Shown: positions 17,187 to 27,957 of the stretch, one piece after another
Layout: each line of letters starts with the position of its first letter
How positions within the stretch are numbered: the first letter of the stretch is position 1
Assembly: GCF_029543085.1 (NCBI RefSeq)
Contig: NZ_CP119967.1
Coordinates: 3,994,501-4,058,500, forward strand
DNA length: 64,000 nucleotides
Direction of reading: 5' to 3'
DNA from: Pseudomonas sp. A34-9
GTDB taxonomy: Bacteria > Pseudomonadota > Gammaproteobacteria > Pseudomonadales > Pseudomonadaceae
Translations under genes and position numbers: made by a program
Notes under the pieces: model-generated
The model's input: only the letters and a program-made list of their open reading frames with translations
The model's database searches: none
What the model was told of the DNA's origin: nothing

Positions 17187-17675
17187 TCAGGTACCTAGCG
17201 TCAAGCCATTCGCCGGCAGCGGCAATGCAGTTTTGTATCTCACCTGCTTGAGCGCAAAACTCGACCGGATATTCGCCACCCCCGGCACTTTGGTCAGAAA
17301 GTCCATCATGAAGCGCTCCAGCGACTGAATCGTCGGCACCAGCACCCGGATCAGATAATCCGGGTCACCGGCCATCAAATAGCATTCCATCACCTCCGGG
17401 CGATCGGAAATCGCCTCCTCGAAATGCTGCAGCGCTTCCTCGACCTGCTTCTCCAGGCTGACATGGATGAACACGTTCACGTGCAGCCCCAGCAGGTCGG
17501 CATCCAGCAGCGTCACCTGCTCGCGAATAAGGCCTAATTCTTCCATCGCCTTGACCCGGTTGAAGCACGGCGTTGGCGACAGGTTCACCGAGCGTGCGAG
17601 GTCGGCGTTGGTGATGCGCGCGTTCTCTTGAAGGCTGTTGAGAATGCCAATGTCGGTACGGTCCAGTTTGCGCAT
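17187..17675 (-). CDS. bkdR: Lrp/AsnC-family regulator BkdR
   Basis: A 162-residue Lrp-type protein with an N-terminal helix-turn-helix ([23 protein letters not shown]) and a C-terminal RAM domain for amino-acid sensing. It is transcribed away from bkdA1 with a 185-bp gap, the arrangement known for BkdR of P. putida, which activates the bkd operon when branched-chain amino acids are present. Sequence and location both support the name. Confidence 0.92.
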   Translation of the reverse strand: MRKLDRTDIGILNSLQENARITNADLARSVNLSPTPCFNRVKAMEELGLIREQVTLLDADLLGLHVNVFIHVSLEKQVEEALQHFEEAISDRPEVMECYLMAGDPDYLIRVLVPTIQSLERFMMDFLTKVPGVANIRSSFALKQVRYKTALPLPANGLTLGT

Positions 17676-17815
17676 GAGACAAAACCACCTGTTTTTTATG
17701 TTTATGCAGAATTTCTATCTGCAAATGGTCTCCAGCGCAACGAAACAGAGATAAATATTCTTCTTGCCCGGGCCTATGATTGTTGTAGGACAAGATTTCT
17801 TCTACCGAAGAATGA

Positions 17816-19096
<1,281 letters not shown>

Positions 19097-19097
19097 C

Positions 19098-20156
19098 ATG
19101 AACGACCACAACAACAATATTCAGTTGGAAACCGCCATGACCACGACCACCATGACCATGATCCAGGCCCTGCGCTCGGCCATGGATGTGATGCTTGAGC
19201 GTGATGACAATGTCGTGGTGTTCGGTCAGGACGTCGGCTACTTCGGCGGCGTGTTCCGTTGCACCGAAGGCCTGCAGACCAAGTACGGCACCTCGCGGGT
19301 ATTCGACGCACCGATCTCGGAAAGCGGCATTGTCGGCGTTGCCGTGGGTATGGGCGCTTACGGCCTGCGTCCGGTCGCTGAAATTCAGTTTGCCGACTAC
19401 GTCTACCCGGCCTCTGACCAGATCATTTCCGAAGCGGCGCGCCTGCGTTATCGCTCGACCGGCGAGTTCACCGCGCCGATGACCCTGCGCATGCCTTGCG
19501 GCGGCGGCATCTACGGCGGCCAGACCCATAGCCAGAGCATCGAGGCGATGTTCACTCAGGTTTGCGGACTGCGCACGGTCATGCCGTCCAACCCGTATGA
19601 CGCCAAAGGCTTACTGATCGCCTCCATCGAAAACGATGACCCGGTGATCTTCCTTGAGCCGAAACGCCTGTACAACGGCCCGTTCGACGGCCACCACGAC
19701 CGTCCGGTAACACCGTGGTCGAAACACCCGCAAGCCCAGGTTCCGGACGGTTACTACACCGTGCCGCTGGACGTTGCCGCGATCACCCGTCCGGGCAAGG
19801 ACGTGACGGTGCTGACCTACGGCACCACGGTTTACGTGTCGCAAGTCGCAGCCGAAGAATCCGGCGTCGATGCCGAAGTCATCGACCTGCGCAGCCTGTG
19901 GCCGCTGGACCTGGAAACCATCGTCAAATCGGTGAAGAAAACCGGTCGTTGCGTGGTGGTTCACGAAGCCACCCGTACCTGCGGTTTCGGCGCCGAACTG
20001 GTGTCGCTGGTGCAAGAGCATTGCTTCCATCACCTGGAAGCGCCGATCGAACGCGTCACCGGTTGGGACACCCCCTACCCGCACGCGCAAGAGTGGGCGT
20101 ATTTCCCTGGGCCGTCCCGAGTGGGCGCGGCGTTGAAACGGGTCATGGAGGTCTGA
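19098..20156 (+). CDS. bkdA2: Branched-chain 2-oxoacid dehydrogenase E1 beta subunit
   Basis: A 352-residue transketolase-type protein. The start MNDHNNNIQLETAM matches the N-terminus of P. putida BkdA2, so ATG 19098 is kept over the internal ATG 19137. Conserved stretches include PISESGIVGVAVGMGAYG and GGGIYGGQTHSQS. It lies 1 bp after bkdA1 and directly abuts bkdB. It forms the E1 heterotetramer with BkdA1. Confidence 0.95.
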   Translation: MNDHNNNIQLETAMTTTTMTMIQALRSAMDVMLERDDNVVVFGQDVGYFGGVFRCTEGLQTKYGTSRVFDAPISESGIVGVAVGMGAYGLRPVAEIQFADYVYPASDQIISEAARLRYRSTGEFTAPMTLRMPCGGGIYGGQTHSQSIEAMFTQVCGLRTVMPSNPYDAKGLLIASIENDDPVIFLEPKRLYNGPFDGHHDRPVTPWSKHPQAQVPDGYYTVPLDVAAITRPGKDVTVLTYGTTVYVSQVAAEESGVDAEVIDLRSLWPLDLETIVKSVKKTGRCVVVHEATRTCGFGAELVSLVQEHCFHHLEAPIERVTGWDTPYPHAQEWAYFPGPSRVGAALKRVMEV

Positions 20157-21425
20157 ATGGGCACGCACGTTATCAAGATGCCGGACATCGGCGAAGGCAT
20201 CGCAGAAGTAGAACTGTCGCAATGGCACGTCAAGGTTGGCGATCTGGTCGTTGAAGATCAGGTGCTGGCGGATGTGATGACCGACAAGGCGATGGTCGAT
20301 ATTCCATCGCCGGTCCACGGCAAAGTGATTGCGCTCGGTGGTCAGCCGGGGGAAGTGATGGCGGTTGGCAGTGTGCTGATCAGCATTGAAGTCGAGGGGG
20401 CTGGCAACCTCAAGGAATCGGCTGCTCCCGCTCCTGTAAAAGCAGCACCGGCGGCGCCGAAAGTTGAAACCGTGGTGGAAAGCAAACCTGCTGCGGCCCC
20501 GCGTCCGGCTGCGGTTTGTCAGGGCCCGATGGTTGCCCGTGAAGCAGACGAGCGCCCTCTCGCCTCTCCGGCCGTGCGCAAACATGCGCTGGATCTGGGC
20601 ATAGCGTTGCGTCTGGTACGCGGTTCCGGCCCGGCCGGTCGTGTATTGCACGAAGACCTCGAAGCGTATCTGGCGCAAGGTCAGTCGAACGCCTCGGCGC
20701 CGGGTGCCGCTGCTTACGCCCAGCGTAACGACGAAGAACAGATTCAAGTGATCGGCATGCGCCGCAAGATTGCCCAGCGTATGCAGGACGCCACTCAGCG
20801 TGCCGCTCACTTCAGCTACGTCGAAGAAATCGACGTCACCGCGATTGAAGAACTGCGCGCCCATCTCAATGAAAAACACGGCGCCAGCCGTGGCAAGTTG
20901 ACCTTGCTGCCGTTCCTCGTTCGCGCATTGGTTGTCGCCCTGCGCGACTTCCCGCAGATGAACGCCCGTTACGATGACGAAGCCCAGGTCATCACCCGTC
21001 TCGGCGCGGTGCATGTCGGCGTCGCCACGCAAAGCGATGTCGGCCTGATGGTGCCGGTGGTGCGTCACGCCGAGGCGCGCAGCCTGTGGGACAGCGCCTC
21101 GGAAATCTCGCGTCTGGCCAACGCCGCACGCAATGGCAAGGCCAGCCGCGATGAGCTGTCCGGCTCGACCATCACCCTGACCAGCCTTGGTGCGCTGGGC
21201 GGCATCGTCAGCACGCCAGTGTTGAACCTGCCGGAAGTGGCGATCGTCGGCGTCAACAAAATCGTCGAACGGCCGATGGTCGTCAAAGGCCAGGTGGTGA
21301 TCCGCAAGATGATGAACCTCTCCAGTTCCTTCGATCACCGCGTGGTCGACGGCATGGACGCGGCGCTCTTCATCCAGGCCATTCGCGGCTTGATCGAACA
21401 ACCTGCCACTTTGTTTGTGGAGTAA
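20157..21425 (+). CDS. bkdB: Branched-chain 2-oxoacid dehydrogenase E2 (lipoyl acyltransferase)
   Basis: A 422-residue E2 with an N-terminal lipoyl domain with the lipoylated lysine K44 in [11 protein letters not shown], an Ala/Pro-rich linker (about 83-125), the E1/E3-binding domain (about 137-170, [16 protein letters not shown]) and a C-terminal catalytic domain ending with [15 protein letters not shown], which contains the His and Asp of the acyltransferase site. It forms the core of the complex and passes the acyl group to CoA. Confidence 0.95.
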   Translation: MGTHVIKMPDIGEGIAEVELSQWHVKVGDLVVEDQVLADVMTDKAMVDIPSPVHGKVIALGGQPGEVMAVGSVLISIEVEGAGNLKESAAPAPVKAAPAAPKVETVVESKPAAAPRPAAVCQGPMVAREADERPLASPAVRKHALDLGIALRLVRGSGPAGRVLHEDLEAYLAQGQSNASAPGAAAYAQRNDEEQIQVIGMRRKIAQRMQDATQRAAHFSYVEEIDVTAIEELRAHLNEKHGASRGKLTLLPFLVRALVVALRDFPQMNARYDDEAQVITRLGAVHVGVATQSDVGLMVPVVRHAEARSLWDSASEISRLANAARNGKASRDELSGSTITLTSLGALGGIVSTPVLNLPEVAIVGVNKIVERPMVVKGQVVIRKMMNLSSSFDHRVVDGMDAALFIQAIRGLIEQPATLFVE

Positions 21426-21432
21426 GGCTCGC

Positions 21433-22806
21433 ATGCAATCTTTGAACACTACGCTGCTGATCATCGGCGGCGGCCCCGGCGGTTATGTCACGGCGATCCG
21501 CGCCGGGCAATTGGGCATCCCGACGATTCTGGTCGAAGGCCAATCGCTGGGCGGCACCTGCCTGAACATCGGCTGCATCCCGTCGAAAGCGCTGATTCAC
21601 GTGGCCGAGCAGTTTCACCAGACCCAGCATCACAACCAGCATTCGGCGCTGGGCATCAGCGTTGCGGCGCCGACCCTCGACATCAGCAAAAGCGTCGAGT
21701 GGAAGGACGGCATCGTCGATCGCCTGACCACCGGCGTGGCTGCGCTGCTGAAGAAGAACAAGGTTCAAGTCATCAACGGCTGGGCCAAAGTCATCGACGG
21801 CAAGACTGTTGACGTCGGCGACACGCGCATCCAGTGCGAACACTTGGTGCTCGCTACCGGCTCGACCAGCGTTAACTTGCCGATCTTGCCGATTGGCGGG
21901 CCGATCATCTCCTCCACCGAAGCACTGGCACCGACATCCGTGCCGAAACGTCTGGTGGTGGTGGGCGGTGGTTACATCGGTCTGGAGCTGGGCATCGCTT
22001 ATCGCAAGCTCGGCGCCGACGTCAGTGTCGTCGAGGCGCAGGATCGCATCCTGCCCGCCTACGATGCGGAACTGACGCAACCGGTGCATGACGCGCTGAA
22101 GCAACTGGGCGTGAAGCTGTATCTGAAGCACAGCGTGCTGGGTTTCGATGGCACCTTGCAGGTGCGAGATCCCGAAGGTGAAACCCTCAACCTGGAAACC
22201 GATCAGGTGCTGGTCGCCGTCGGTCGCAAACCGAATACCCAGGGCTGGAACCTTGAAGCGCTGAATCTGGACATGAACGGTTCGGCGATCAAGATCGACA
22301 GCCGCTGCCAGACCAGCATGCGCAACGTCTACGCCATTGGCGATCTGAGCGGCGAGCCGATGCTGGCCCACCGCGCCATGGCCCAAGGCGAAATGGTTGC
22401 CGAGTTGATCAGCGGCAAGACCCGCGAATTCAACCCGACCGCCATCGCTGCCGTGTGCTTCACCGACCCGGAACTGGTGGTCGTCGGCAAGACCCCGGAC
22501 GAGGCCAAGGCTGCCGGGCTGGACTGCATCGTTGCGAGTTTCCCGTTCGCCGCCAATGGCCGGGCGATGACGCTGGAATCGAAAAGCGGCTTCGTGCGCG
22601 TGGTCGCTCGTCGGGATAACCATGTGATTGTCGGCTGGCAAGCGGTGGGCGTCGGAGTTTCCGAGTTGTCGACAGCGTTCGCGCAAAGCCTGGAAATGGG
22701 CGCGCGGCTGGAAGACATCGGCGGCACCATTCATGCGCATCCGACCCTGGGTGAAGCGGTGCAGGAAGCGGCGCTGCGTGCTTTGGGGCATGCGTTGCAC
22801 CTGTAA
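21433..22806 (+). CDS. lpdV: Dihydrolipoamide dehydrogenase E3 of the Bkd complex
   Basis: A 457-residue flavoprotein with FAD motif [18 protein letters not shown], the redox-active disulfide C43-LNIG-C48, an NAD-binding motif ([13 protein letters not shown]) and the C-terminal HAHPTLGE catalytic stretch. The start MQSLNTT is chosen by comparison with LpdV and because the longer frame overlaps bkdB. It re-oxidises the lipoyl arm of BkdB with NAD+. It is the last gene of the bkd operon. Confidence 0.94.
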   Translation: MQSLNTTLLIIGGGPGGYVTAIRAGQLGIPTILVEGQSLGGTCLNIGCIPSKALIHVAEQFHQTQHHNQHSALGISVAAPTLDISKSVEWKDGIVDRLTTGVAALLKKNKVQVINGWAKVIDGKTVDVGDTRIQCEHLVLATGSTSVNLPILPIGGPIISSTEALAPTSVPKRLVVVGGGYIGLELGIAYRKLGADVSVVEAQDRILPAYDAELTQPVHDALKQLGVKLYLKHSVLGFDGTLQVRDPEGETLNLETDQVLVAVGRKPNTQGWNLEALNLDMNGSAIKIDSRCQTSMRNVYAIGDLSGEPMLAHRAMAQGEMVAELISGKTREFNPTAIAAVCFTDPELVVVGKTPDEAKAAGLDCIVASFPFAANGRAMTLESKSGFVRVVARRDNHVIVGWQAVGVGVSELSTAFAQSLEMGARLEDIGGTIHAHPTLGEAVQEAALRALGHALHL

Positions 22807-22829
22807 GTGGTGGTAGCAACACCGGCCCC

Positions 22830-22894
22830 TTCGCGAGCAGGCTCGCTCCCACATTTGGAATGCATTTCCCTGTGGGAGCGAGCCTGCTCGCGAA
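22830..22894. repeat. REP family B inverted pair, tail-to-tail
   Basis: CGCGAGCAGGCTCGCTCCCAC is followed, after about 20 bp, by its reverse complement. The order of the two copies is opposite to the pairs at 8525 and 15669. It separates lpdV from ilvE. Confidence 0.88.
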
Positions 22895-23038
22895 TTCTTG
22901 AGGTCTACACGAATTATCTGCCTGTCTTCCGATAGTCCGGGCTGCGAAACCGCTCAAGAATGAAGTATTGTTGTGCCCATCCAAAAAACGTCAGAAGCCT
23001 TGAACCGTTTCGACGGTTGTTCAGTGATAGAGGGTGTC

Positions 23039-24058
23039 ATGGGTAACGAAAGCATCAATTGGGACAAGCTGGGTTTTGACTACATCAAGACCGACAAACG
23101 CTATCTGTCGTACTTTCGCGATGGCGAGTGGGACAAAGGCACCCTGACCGAAGATAACGTGCTGCACATCAGCGAAGGCTCGACTGCCCTTCACTATGGC
23201 CAGCAATGCTTCGAAGGCATGAAGGCCTATCGTTGCAAGGACGGCTCGATCAACCTGTTCCGCCCGGACCAGAACGCCCTGCGCATGCAGCGCAGCTGCG
23301 CACGTCTGCTGATGCCGACGGTCGACACCGAGCAGTTCATCGAAGCCTGTAAAGAAGTGGTTCGTGCCAACGAGCGCTTCATTCCGCCATACGGCACCGG
23401 CGGCGCGCTGTACCTGCGTCCGTTCGTGATCGGCGTGGGTGACAACATCGGCGTGCGCACGGCTCCCGAGTTCATCTTCTCGATCTTCTGCATTCCGGTC
23501 GGTGCCTATTTCAAGGGCGGCCTGACCCCGCACAACTTCCAGATCTCCAGCTACGACCGCGCTGCCCCACAAGGCACCGGCGCAGCCAAGGTCGGCGGCA
23601 ACTACGCCGCCAGCCTGATGCCGGGCTCGAAAGCGAAGAAAGCCAACTTCGCCGACGCGATCTACCTGGACCCGATGACCCACACCAAAATCGAAGAAGT
23701 CGGTTCGGCCAACTTCTTCGGGATCACCCACGACAACAAGTTCGTCACCCCGAACTCGCCGTCCGTGCTGCCAGGCATCACCCGCCTGTCGCTGATCGAA
23801 CTGGCGAAATCGCGTCTGGGCCTGGAAGTGGTTGAAGGCGACGTGCTGATCGACAAGCTGTCGGACTTCAAGGAAGCCGGCGCCTGCGGCACTGCTGCGG
23901 TGATCACCCCGATCGGTGGCATCAGCTACAACGACCATCTGCACGTGTTCCACAGCGAAACCGAAGTCGGCCCGGTGACCCAAAAGCTCTACAAAGAGCT
24001 GACTGGCGTGCAGACCGGCGACATCGAAGCGCCAGCGGGCTGGATCGTCAAGGTTTGA
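23039..24058 (+). CDS. ilvE: Branched-chain amino acid aminotransferase
   Basis: A 339-residue class-IV PLP aminotransferase. LHYGQQCFEGMKAYRCKDG, the AKVGGNYAASLMPG region and a C-terminal AGACGTAAVITPIGGISY are typical of the long (type 2) branched-chain aminotransferases. ATG 23039 (MGNESINW) is preferred to an in-frame start 66 bp upstream. It interconverts valine, leucine and isoleucine with their 2-oxoacids, the substrates of the Bkd complex encoded upstream, though a REP pair and 230-bp gap suggest a separate transcript. A terminator follows at once. Confidence 0.92.
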   Translation: MGNESINWDKLGFDYIKTDKRYLSYFRDGEWDKGTLTEDNVLHISEGSTALHYGQQCFEGMKAYRCKDGSINLFRPDQNALRMQRSCARLLMPTVDTEQFIEACKEVVRANERFIPPYGTGGALYLRPFVIGVGDNIGVRTAPEFIFSIFCIPVGAYFKGGLTPHNFQISSYDRAAPQGTGAAKVGGNYAASLMPGSKAKKANFADAIYLDPMTHTKIEEVGSANFFGITHDNKFVTPNSPSVLPGITRLSLIELAKSRLGLEVVEGDVLIDKLSDFKEAGACGTAAVITPIGGISYNDHLHVFHSETEVGPVTQKLYKELTGVQTGDIEAPAGWIVKV

Positions 24059-24080
24059 TCTGACGGCCGTTGATGCACAA

Positions 24081-24113
24081 AAGCCCCCATCGAGTGATCG
24101 ATGGGGGCTTTTT
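24081..24113 (+). terminator. Rho-independent terminator of ilvE
   Basis: A perfect 13-bp stem AAGCCCCCATCGA/TCGATGGGGGCTT with a GTGA loop, followed by a short T-run. The symmetric A and T flanks would also let it work for the convergent LysR gene, whose stop codon begins at the edge of the T-run. Confidence 0.92.
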
Positions 24114-24991
24114 CATGGCCGCTGTTTGTGCAACCACTCGATGAACACGCTGGCAGGCGCCGACGTCTGTGGCGCCACAGCGTAGTAATAGCGCGGCAGT
24201 GGCATGCGCAAGTCAGGCAACGGGCAGATCAACCGACTGCTCGACAAATGCGTGCCCAGCAACGTGGTCGGACACAGCGCCAGCCCCTCGCCCGCCACCG
24301 CTGCTTCCAGCACCCGGTGCATGTAATCGAATTGCCGGATCACCTGCGTGGTACTTTGACTCTGCCCGAAGTGCATGGCCCAGTGGTGCCAGTCTTCGCG
24401 ACGCGCCCTGACGGTCAGCAAGGTATGCGCGCTGAGGCCTGCAAGGCTCGTCAGCGGCAGCCGTTCAATCAATCCAGGCGCCGCGACCAGGACCAATTCA
24501 TCCTCGAACAACGCGTGCGCCTCGAGCGTCGGCGCCCAGTCGTCGCGTCCACGACGGATGACAATGTCGAAATCATCGCGGGCCGGATCCGGCGATTGCG
24601 TTTGCGTGATGACCTGGGCGTCGATATGCGGATGCTGCGCGGCGAAGTCCGCCAATCGAGGCGTCAGCCATAGCTGTGCGAAGGACGGCCGAACATTGAT
24701 GTTGATCGTCGGTCGCGCCGCCTGCTGTTTCAACTCGGCAGCGGCGTCGGCAATCTGCGCCAGACCGGCGCTGACTTGCTGATAAAAACGCTGACCGGCC
24801 GGCGTCAACAGCAACTGCCTGATACGCCGCTCAAACAACAGAACACCCAAGTGCTCTTCGAGCAATTTGACGTGGCGGCTGACCGCACTGTGGCTGACAT
24901 GCAGTTCTTCGGCCGCCAGGCTAAAGCTCTGGTGACGCGCGGCCACAACGAAGGCACGAACCGCGTTAAGCGGAGGGAGTGGTTTTTTCAT
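24113..24991 (-). CDS. LysR-family regulator, GcvA-like
   Basis: A 292-residue LysR protein. The N-terminal helix-turn-helix reads SFSLAAEELHVSHSAVSRHV with LLEEHLGVLLFERR after it, and the periplasmic-binding-like effector domain fills the rest, in the style of the GcvA subgroup. It is divergent from a LysE-family exporter with a 105-bp gap, the layout of regulator/exporter pairs such as ArgP-ArgO or LysG-LysE, so it probably controls that exporter in response to an amino acid. Confidence 0.85.
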   Translation of the reverse strand: MKKPLPPLNAVRAFVVAARHQSFSLAAEELHVSHSAVSRHVKLLEEHLGVLLFERRIRQLLLTPAGQRFYQQVSAGLAQIADAAAELKQQAARPTININVRPSFAQLWLTPRLADFAAQHPHIDAQVITQTQSPDPARDDFDIVIRRGRDDWAPTLEAHALFEDELVLVAAPGLIERLPLTSLAGLSAHTLLTVRARREDWHHWAMHFGQSQSTTQVIRQFDYMHRVLEAAVAGEGLALCPTTLLGTHLSSSRLICPLPDLRMPLPRYYYAVAPQTSAPASVFIEWLHKQRP

Positions 24992-25096
24992 GCGTCTAAT
25001 TTAGTCACATGTCCGTTGCATTTAAAGCGTTTGTCAGCGCTTTTTCGTCACGCCAATCTGCCTGCACGCAGACACGCGATTCGACGGAGCAACACC

Positions 25097-25705
25097 ATGC
25101 ACAGCTACGGACTCTTTGTCTTGTTCGCCACCCTGACCATTTTAAGCCCCGGTCCCGGTGTGATCCTGACGCTTTCCAATGCCGTGCGCCTGGGCTGGAC
25201 CGGCGCTGTACCGGGGATTCTGGGGATCGCCTCGGGGGCTTTCGTGGTTGCTGCCGTCAGTGCCACCAGCGTCGGCCTGATCCTCAGCACCTCGGCGATG
25301 GCCTTCAGCGTGCTGAAATACGCTGGGGCTGCCTACCTGATGTACCTCGGTTTCAAGAGTTGGCGTTCGGACCGTTTCCGCACCCTGCAAGCGGTTCGCC
25401 CTTCACGTGCGGGCTACCGTTTCCTGGAAGCAGCGTCTTTGCAGTTTCTCAATCCCAAAGCCATCTTCTTCTTTCTGGCGGTGTTCCCGCAGTTCATCGA
25501 CACGGAACAGGCCTTTTACCCGCAGTTCTTCAAACTGGTGACGTCTTACGCGGTACTGGTGATTGTGGTGCATGGCAGCTACGCCCTGCTTGCCAATGCC
25601 GCCAAAGGTTGGCTGTCGAGCCCGAAAGGATCGTGGCTGACGGCAAAAATCTCGGGCGTGACGTTTGCCGGTTTCGGTGTCCTGATGGCTTCGGCAACTC
25701 GCTGA
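25097..25705 (+). CDS. LysE/RhtB-family amino acid exporter
   Basis: A 202-residue membrane protein with about six hydrophobic segments and the family hallmark LTILSPGPGVILTLSNAVRLGW near the N-terminus and FLNPKAIFFFLAVFPQF in the middle. ATG 25097 begins the usual N-terminus; the longer frame antisenses the LysR gene. It exports an amino acid or related compound. The divergent LysR protein is the likely regulator. Confidence 0.87.
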   Translation: MHSYGLFVLFATLTILSPGPGVILTLSNAVRLGWTGAVPGILGIASGAFVVAAVSATSVGLILSTSAMAFSVLKYAGAAYLMYLGFKSWRSDRFRTLQAVRPSRAGYRFLEAASLQFLNPKAIFFFLAVFPQFIDTEQAFYPQFFKLVTSYAVLVIVVHGSYALLANAAKGWLSSPKGSWLTAKISGVTFAGFGVLMASATR

Positions 25706-25724
25706 GCTGACGACTGCACCCAGA

Positions 25725-26546
25725 CTATTTCAATGCGATGCGCTTGCCCGCACGCGAGGCGATTCCGCTCGCCTGACCATTCTGCTGCTTGCCCATCCGC
25801 GCTTGAGTGATCAATCCGGGAATCAGCTCACCTTCCGGCAGGTTCTTCCAGAACCGCGCCGGCAAATGCCCCTGCATGACCTTCGGGTTCAACCGCGCCG
25901 GGTTGAAGATGTGGCTGTAATAGGTCAGCCACAGATCACCATGAGGATCGTCGACGTTCTGTGCCAGTTGCTGCCATTCCTGCGGGCATTGGCGCTGATG
26001 AATCAGTTGCTCGCCATCGTAGTAGACCCCGTCACGCGGGGTGGCGATCAACCAGCGATGGCGGCCCATCCGCCCGATGAAATGCTCGCTGGCACTGTGC
26101 AGGATGTCGTGGGCCGGCTCGTGCCACGCCACGTACTGCGGACCCGCGCTGGCTGACGGGCGTTCGATGAAACGTACAAACGCGTGCAGATGGTGGGCTT
26201 CCCGATGCACTTGTTTGATCCGTCGTTGCAGTTCGCTGCCGAGTTTGTCCCCGGCCATCATCGCGGTACGGTCGCCGTGGCTAACGCGCCACAACACCTC
26301 ATACAAGAGGCTCCAGCGTTGATCGCCGCGATAGCGCGAGGCTTGTTCCAGCGTGTCGAGCAGTGCACGCGGAATACGCGCCTGAAACGGCCCCTGCCCT
26401 TCTGGCACCGGATCATCATTGGCAAACAGGTCACCCACGCCTTGCGCAGCCCAGCTCACCAGACTTGGATCGACTTCATGGCTCAGCAGCCAGCGCGCCT
26501 GATGGCGCCAGGTGTCGAACAGATCGTCGCAATCGAGATTGATCAT
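25725..26546 (-). CDS. DUF4130 (TIGR03915-type) putative DNA metabolism protein, no UDG domain
   Basis: A 273-residue protein of the DUF4130 family: KQVHREAHHLHAFVRF (about 111-126), YVAWHEPAHDIL (138-149), RWLIATPRDG (164-173) and YYSHIFNPARLNPKVMQGHL (209-228). In many bacteria this domain is fused to a uracil-DNA-glycosylase-like (UdgX-type) domain. Here the protein stops after a short basic tail, so the glycosylase half is absent. Its ATG overlaps the stop of the radical SAM gene by 4 bp, so the two form one coupled operon, and the LexA box upstream places it in the SOS response. The biochemical function is unknown. Confidence 0.85.
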   Translation of the reverse strand: MINLDCDDLFDTWRHQARWLLSHEVDPSLVSWAAQGVGDLFANDDPVPEGQGPFQARIPRALLDTLEQASRYRGDQRWSLLYEVLWRVSHGDRTAMMAGDKLGSELQRRIKQVHREAHHLHAFVRFIERPSASAGPQYVAWHEPAHDILHSASEHFIGRMGRHRWLIATPRDGVYYDGEQLIHQRQCPQEWQQLAQNVDDPHGDLWLTYYSHIFNPARLNPKVMQGHLPARFWKNLPEGELIPGLITQARMGKQQNGQASGIASRAGKRIALK

Positions 26547-27763
26547 CCCCACAGCCCCATCTGCTGCGGCATCGGCCGGTCGCGCAATTGCTGATAGAGC
26601 AAATGGCTGGTGACCTCGGCCTGCTGCGGGTGGTAGTCGCTGGTGATGATGAATGGCTTGGCCTTGGCCAGCACGCAACGCATGCGCGCGACATCTTCGT
26701 AACGAATGCGCCGCTGGCGGCGCAGCTCCAACAATCGCTCGGTGGTGCGCAAACCGATGCCGGGAATACGCGCGATCAAGGAGGCTTCGGCACGGTTCAG
26801 ATCCAGCGGGAACACCTCACGATTCTGCAACGCCCAAGCCAGTTTCGGGTCGATGTCCAGCGCCAGATTACCCGGCCCTTTGAGCAACTCGTCGGCGCTG
26901 TAGCCGTAACTGCGCAGGAGAAAATCGGCCTGATACAAACGATGCTCGCGCATCAGCGGCGGCGCGGCCAGTGGCACGCTTTTCGGGCTGTCGGGGATCG
27001 GGCTGAAGGCCGAGTAATAAACCCGACGCAGGCGGAAATTGCCGTACAAGGCCTGGGCGCTGTGGAGAATGGTGCTGTCGTCGGTGTCGTCGGCGCCGAC
27101 AATCAATTGCGTGCTCTGCCCGGCCGGGGCAAATTTCGCCGAGCGCGGTTCGTTCAAAACGGTCTGCACGCCGGTGTAGATGGTGTTCATCGCCTGCTTG
27201 ATCGATGTGATGTCTTTCTCCGGCGCCAGCACTTGCAGGCTGGCATCGGTCGGCAGTTCGATGTTGACGCTCAGGCGATCGGCGTAGCGCCCCGCCTCCT
27301 CGATCAATGCCGGATCGGCTTCGGGAATGGTCTTGAGATGGATGTAACCGCGAAACTCATGCTCTTCGCGCAGCAGCTTCGCCACCCGCACCAGTTGCTC
27401 CATGGTGTAGTCCGCCGAGCGGATGATGCCGGAGCTGAGAAACAGCCCGCTGACGCAGTTGCGCCGGTAGAAATCCATGGTCAGCGCCACGACTTCTTCG
27501 GGGGTGAAACGGGCACGCGGGACATCGCTGGAGCGGCGGTTGACGCAGTACTGGCAATCATAAAGGCAGAAGTTGGTCAGCAGAATCTTCAGCAACGACA
27601 CGCAGCGCCCGTCCGGCGTGTAGCTGTGGCAGATGCCCATGCCGTCGGTCGAACCCAGCCCGCTCTTGCCTTCGGAGCTGCGCTTGGGCGCGCCGCTGCT
27701 CGCGCAGGAGGCGTCGTACTTGGCGGCGTCGGCGAGGATGCTCAGCTTGTCGATGATTTGCAT
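26543..27763 (-). CDS. Putative DNA modification/repair radical SAM protein (TIGR03916-type)
   Basis: A 406-residue radical SAM protein. The 4Fe-4S cluster motif is C66-LYD-C70-QY-C73, the SAM barrel spans about 55-290, and the C-terminal helix-hairpin-helix ARIPGIGLRTTERLLELRRQ (331-350) is a DNA-binding type motif. Additional cysteines are present in the N-terminal 60 residues (C20, C45, C54). The family is described as a putative DNA modification/repair enzyme linked to DUF4130. The start codon lies 8 bp from a perfect LexA-type palindrome, so transcription should be SOS-controlled. The reaction catalysed is not known. Confidence 0.88.
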   Translation of the reverse strand: MQIIDKLSILADAAKYDASCASSGAPKRSSEGKSGLGSTDGMGICHSYTPDGRCVSLLKILLTNFCLYDCQYCVNRRSSDVPRARFTPEEVVALTMDFYRRNCVSGLFLSSGIIRSADYTMEQLVRVAKLLREEHEFRGYIHLKTIPEADPALIEEAGRYADRLSVNIELPTDASLQVLAPEKDITSIKQAMNTIYTGVQTVLNEPRSAKFAPAGQSTQLIVGADDTDDSTILHSAQALYGNFRLRRVYYSAFSPIPDSPKSVPLAAPPLMREHRLYQADFLLRSYGYSADELLKGPGNLALDIDPKLAWALQNREVFPLDLNRAEASLIARIPGIGLRTTERLLELRRQRRIRYEDVARMRCVLAKAKPFIITSDYHPQQAEVTSHLLYQQLRDRPMPQQMGLWG

Positions 27764-27770
27764 GGCGCGA

Positions 27771-27802
27771 ACTCTATACTGTTTGCATATACAGTATAGA
27801 GT
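27771..27802 (-). promoter_or_regulatory. LexA (SOS) box in a 32-bp perfect palindrome
   Basis: The core TACTGTTTGCATATACAGTA (27777-27796) fits CTGT-N8-ACAG and differs from the E. coli consensus only in the central spacer. The symmetry extends to 12-bp arms: ACTCTATACTGT on the left and its exact complement on the right. It lies 8 bp before the radical SAM start codon, so bound LexA would block transcription or initiation. Confidence 0.92.
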
Positions 27803-27850
27803 CGACAGCGGTGATACAAGGTGGCAGATGCGCCCCTCGTCGGTCAGAAG

Positions 27851-27957
27851 CGCAAAATCAAAAGATCGCAGCCTTCGGCAGCTCTTACCGGTATTCGGTA
27901 CGGTCGGAATTTATCGGGTGGGCACGCATTGGCGCAGGCTGCGATTTTTTGATCTGC
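27851..27957. repeat. Degenerate REP family A pair
   Basis: AAATCAAAAGATCGCAGCC...CGGCAGCTCTTAC is followed 40-50 bp later by GCAGGCTGCGATTTTTTGATCT. Only the inner part of the second copy is kept, and the copies carry several substitutions. The 3' end of the winged-helix gene runs through it, so its last codons are made of repeat sequence. Confidence 0.75.

Noticed and set aside
19611..21464. Minus-strand frame of 617 codons
   Set aside because: It is antisense to bkdA2 and bkdB, whose identity is certain; codon composition is that of a shadow frame.
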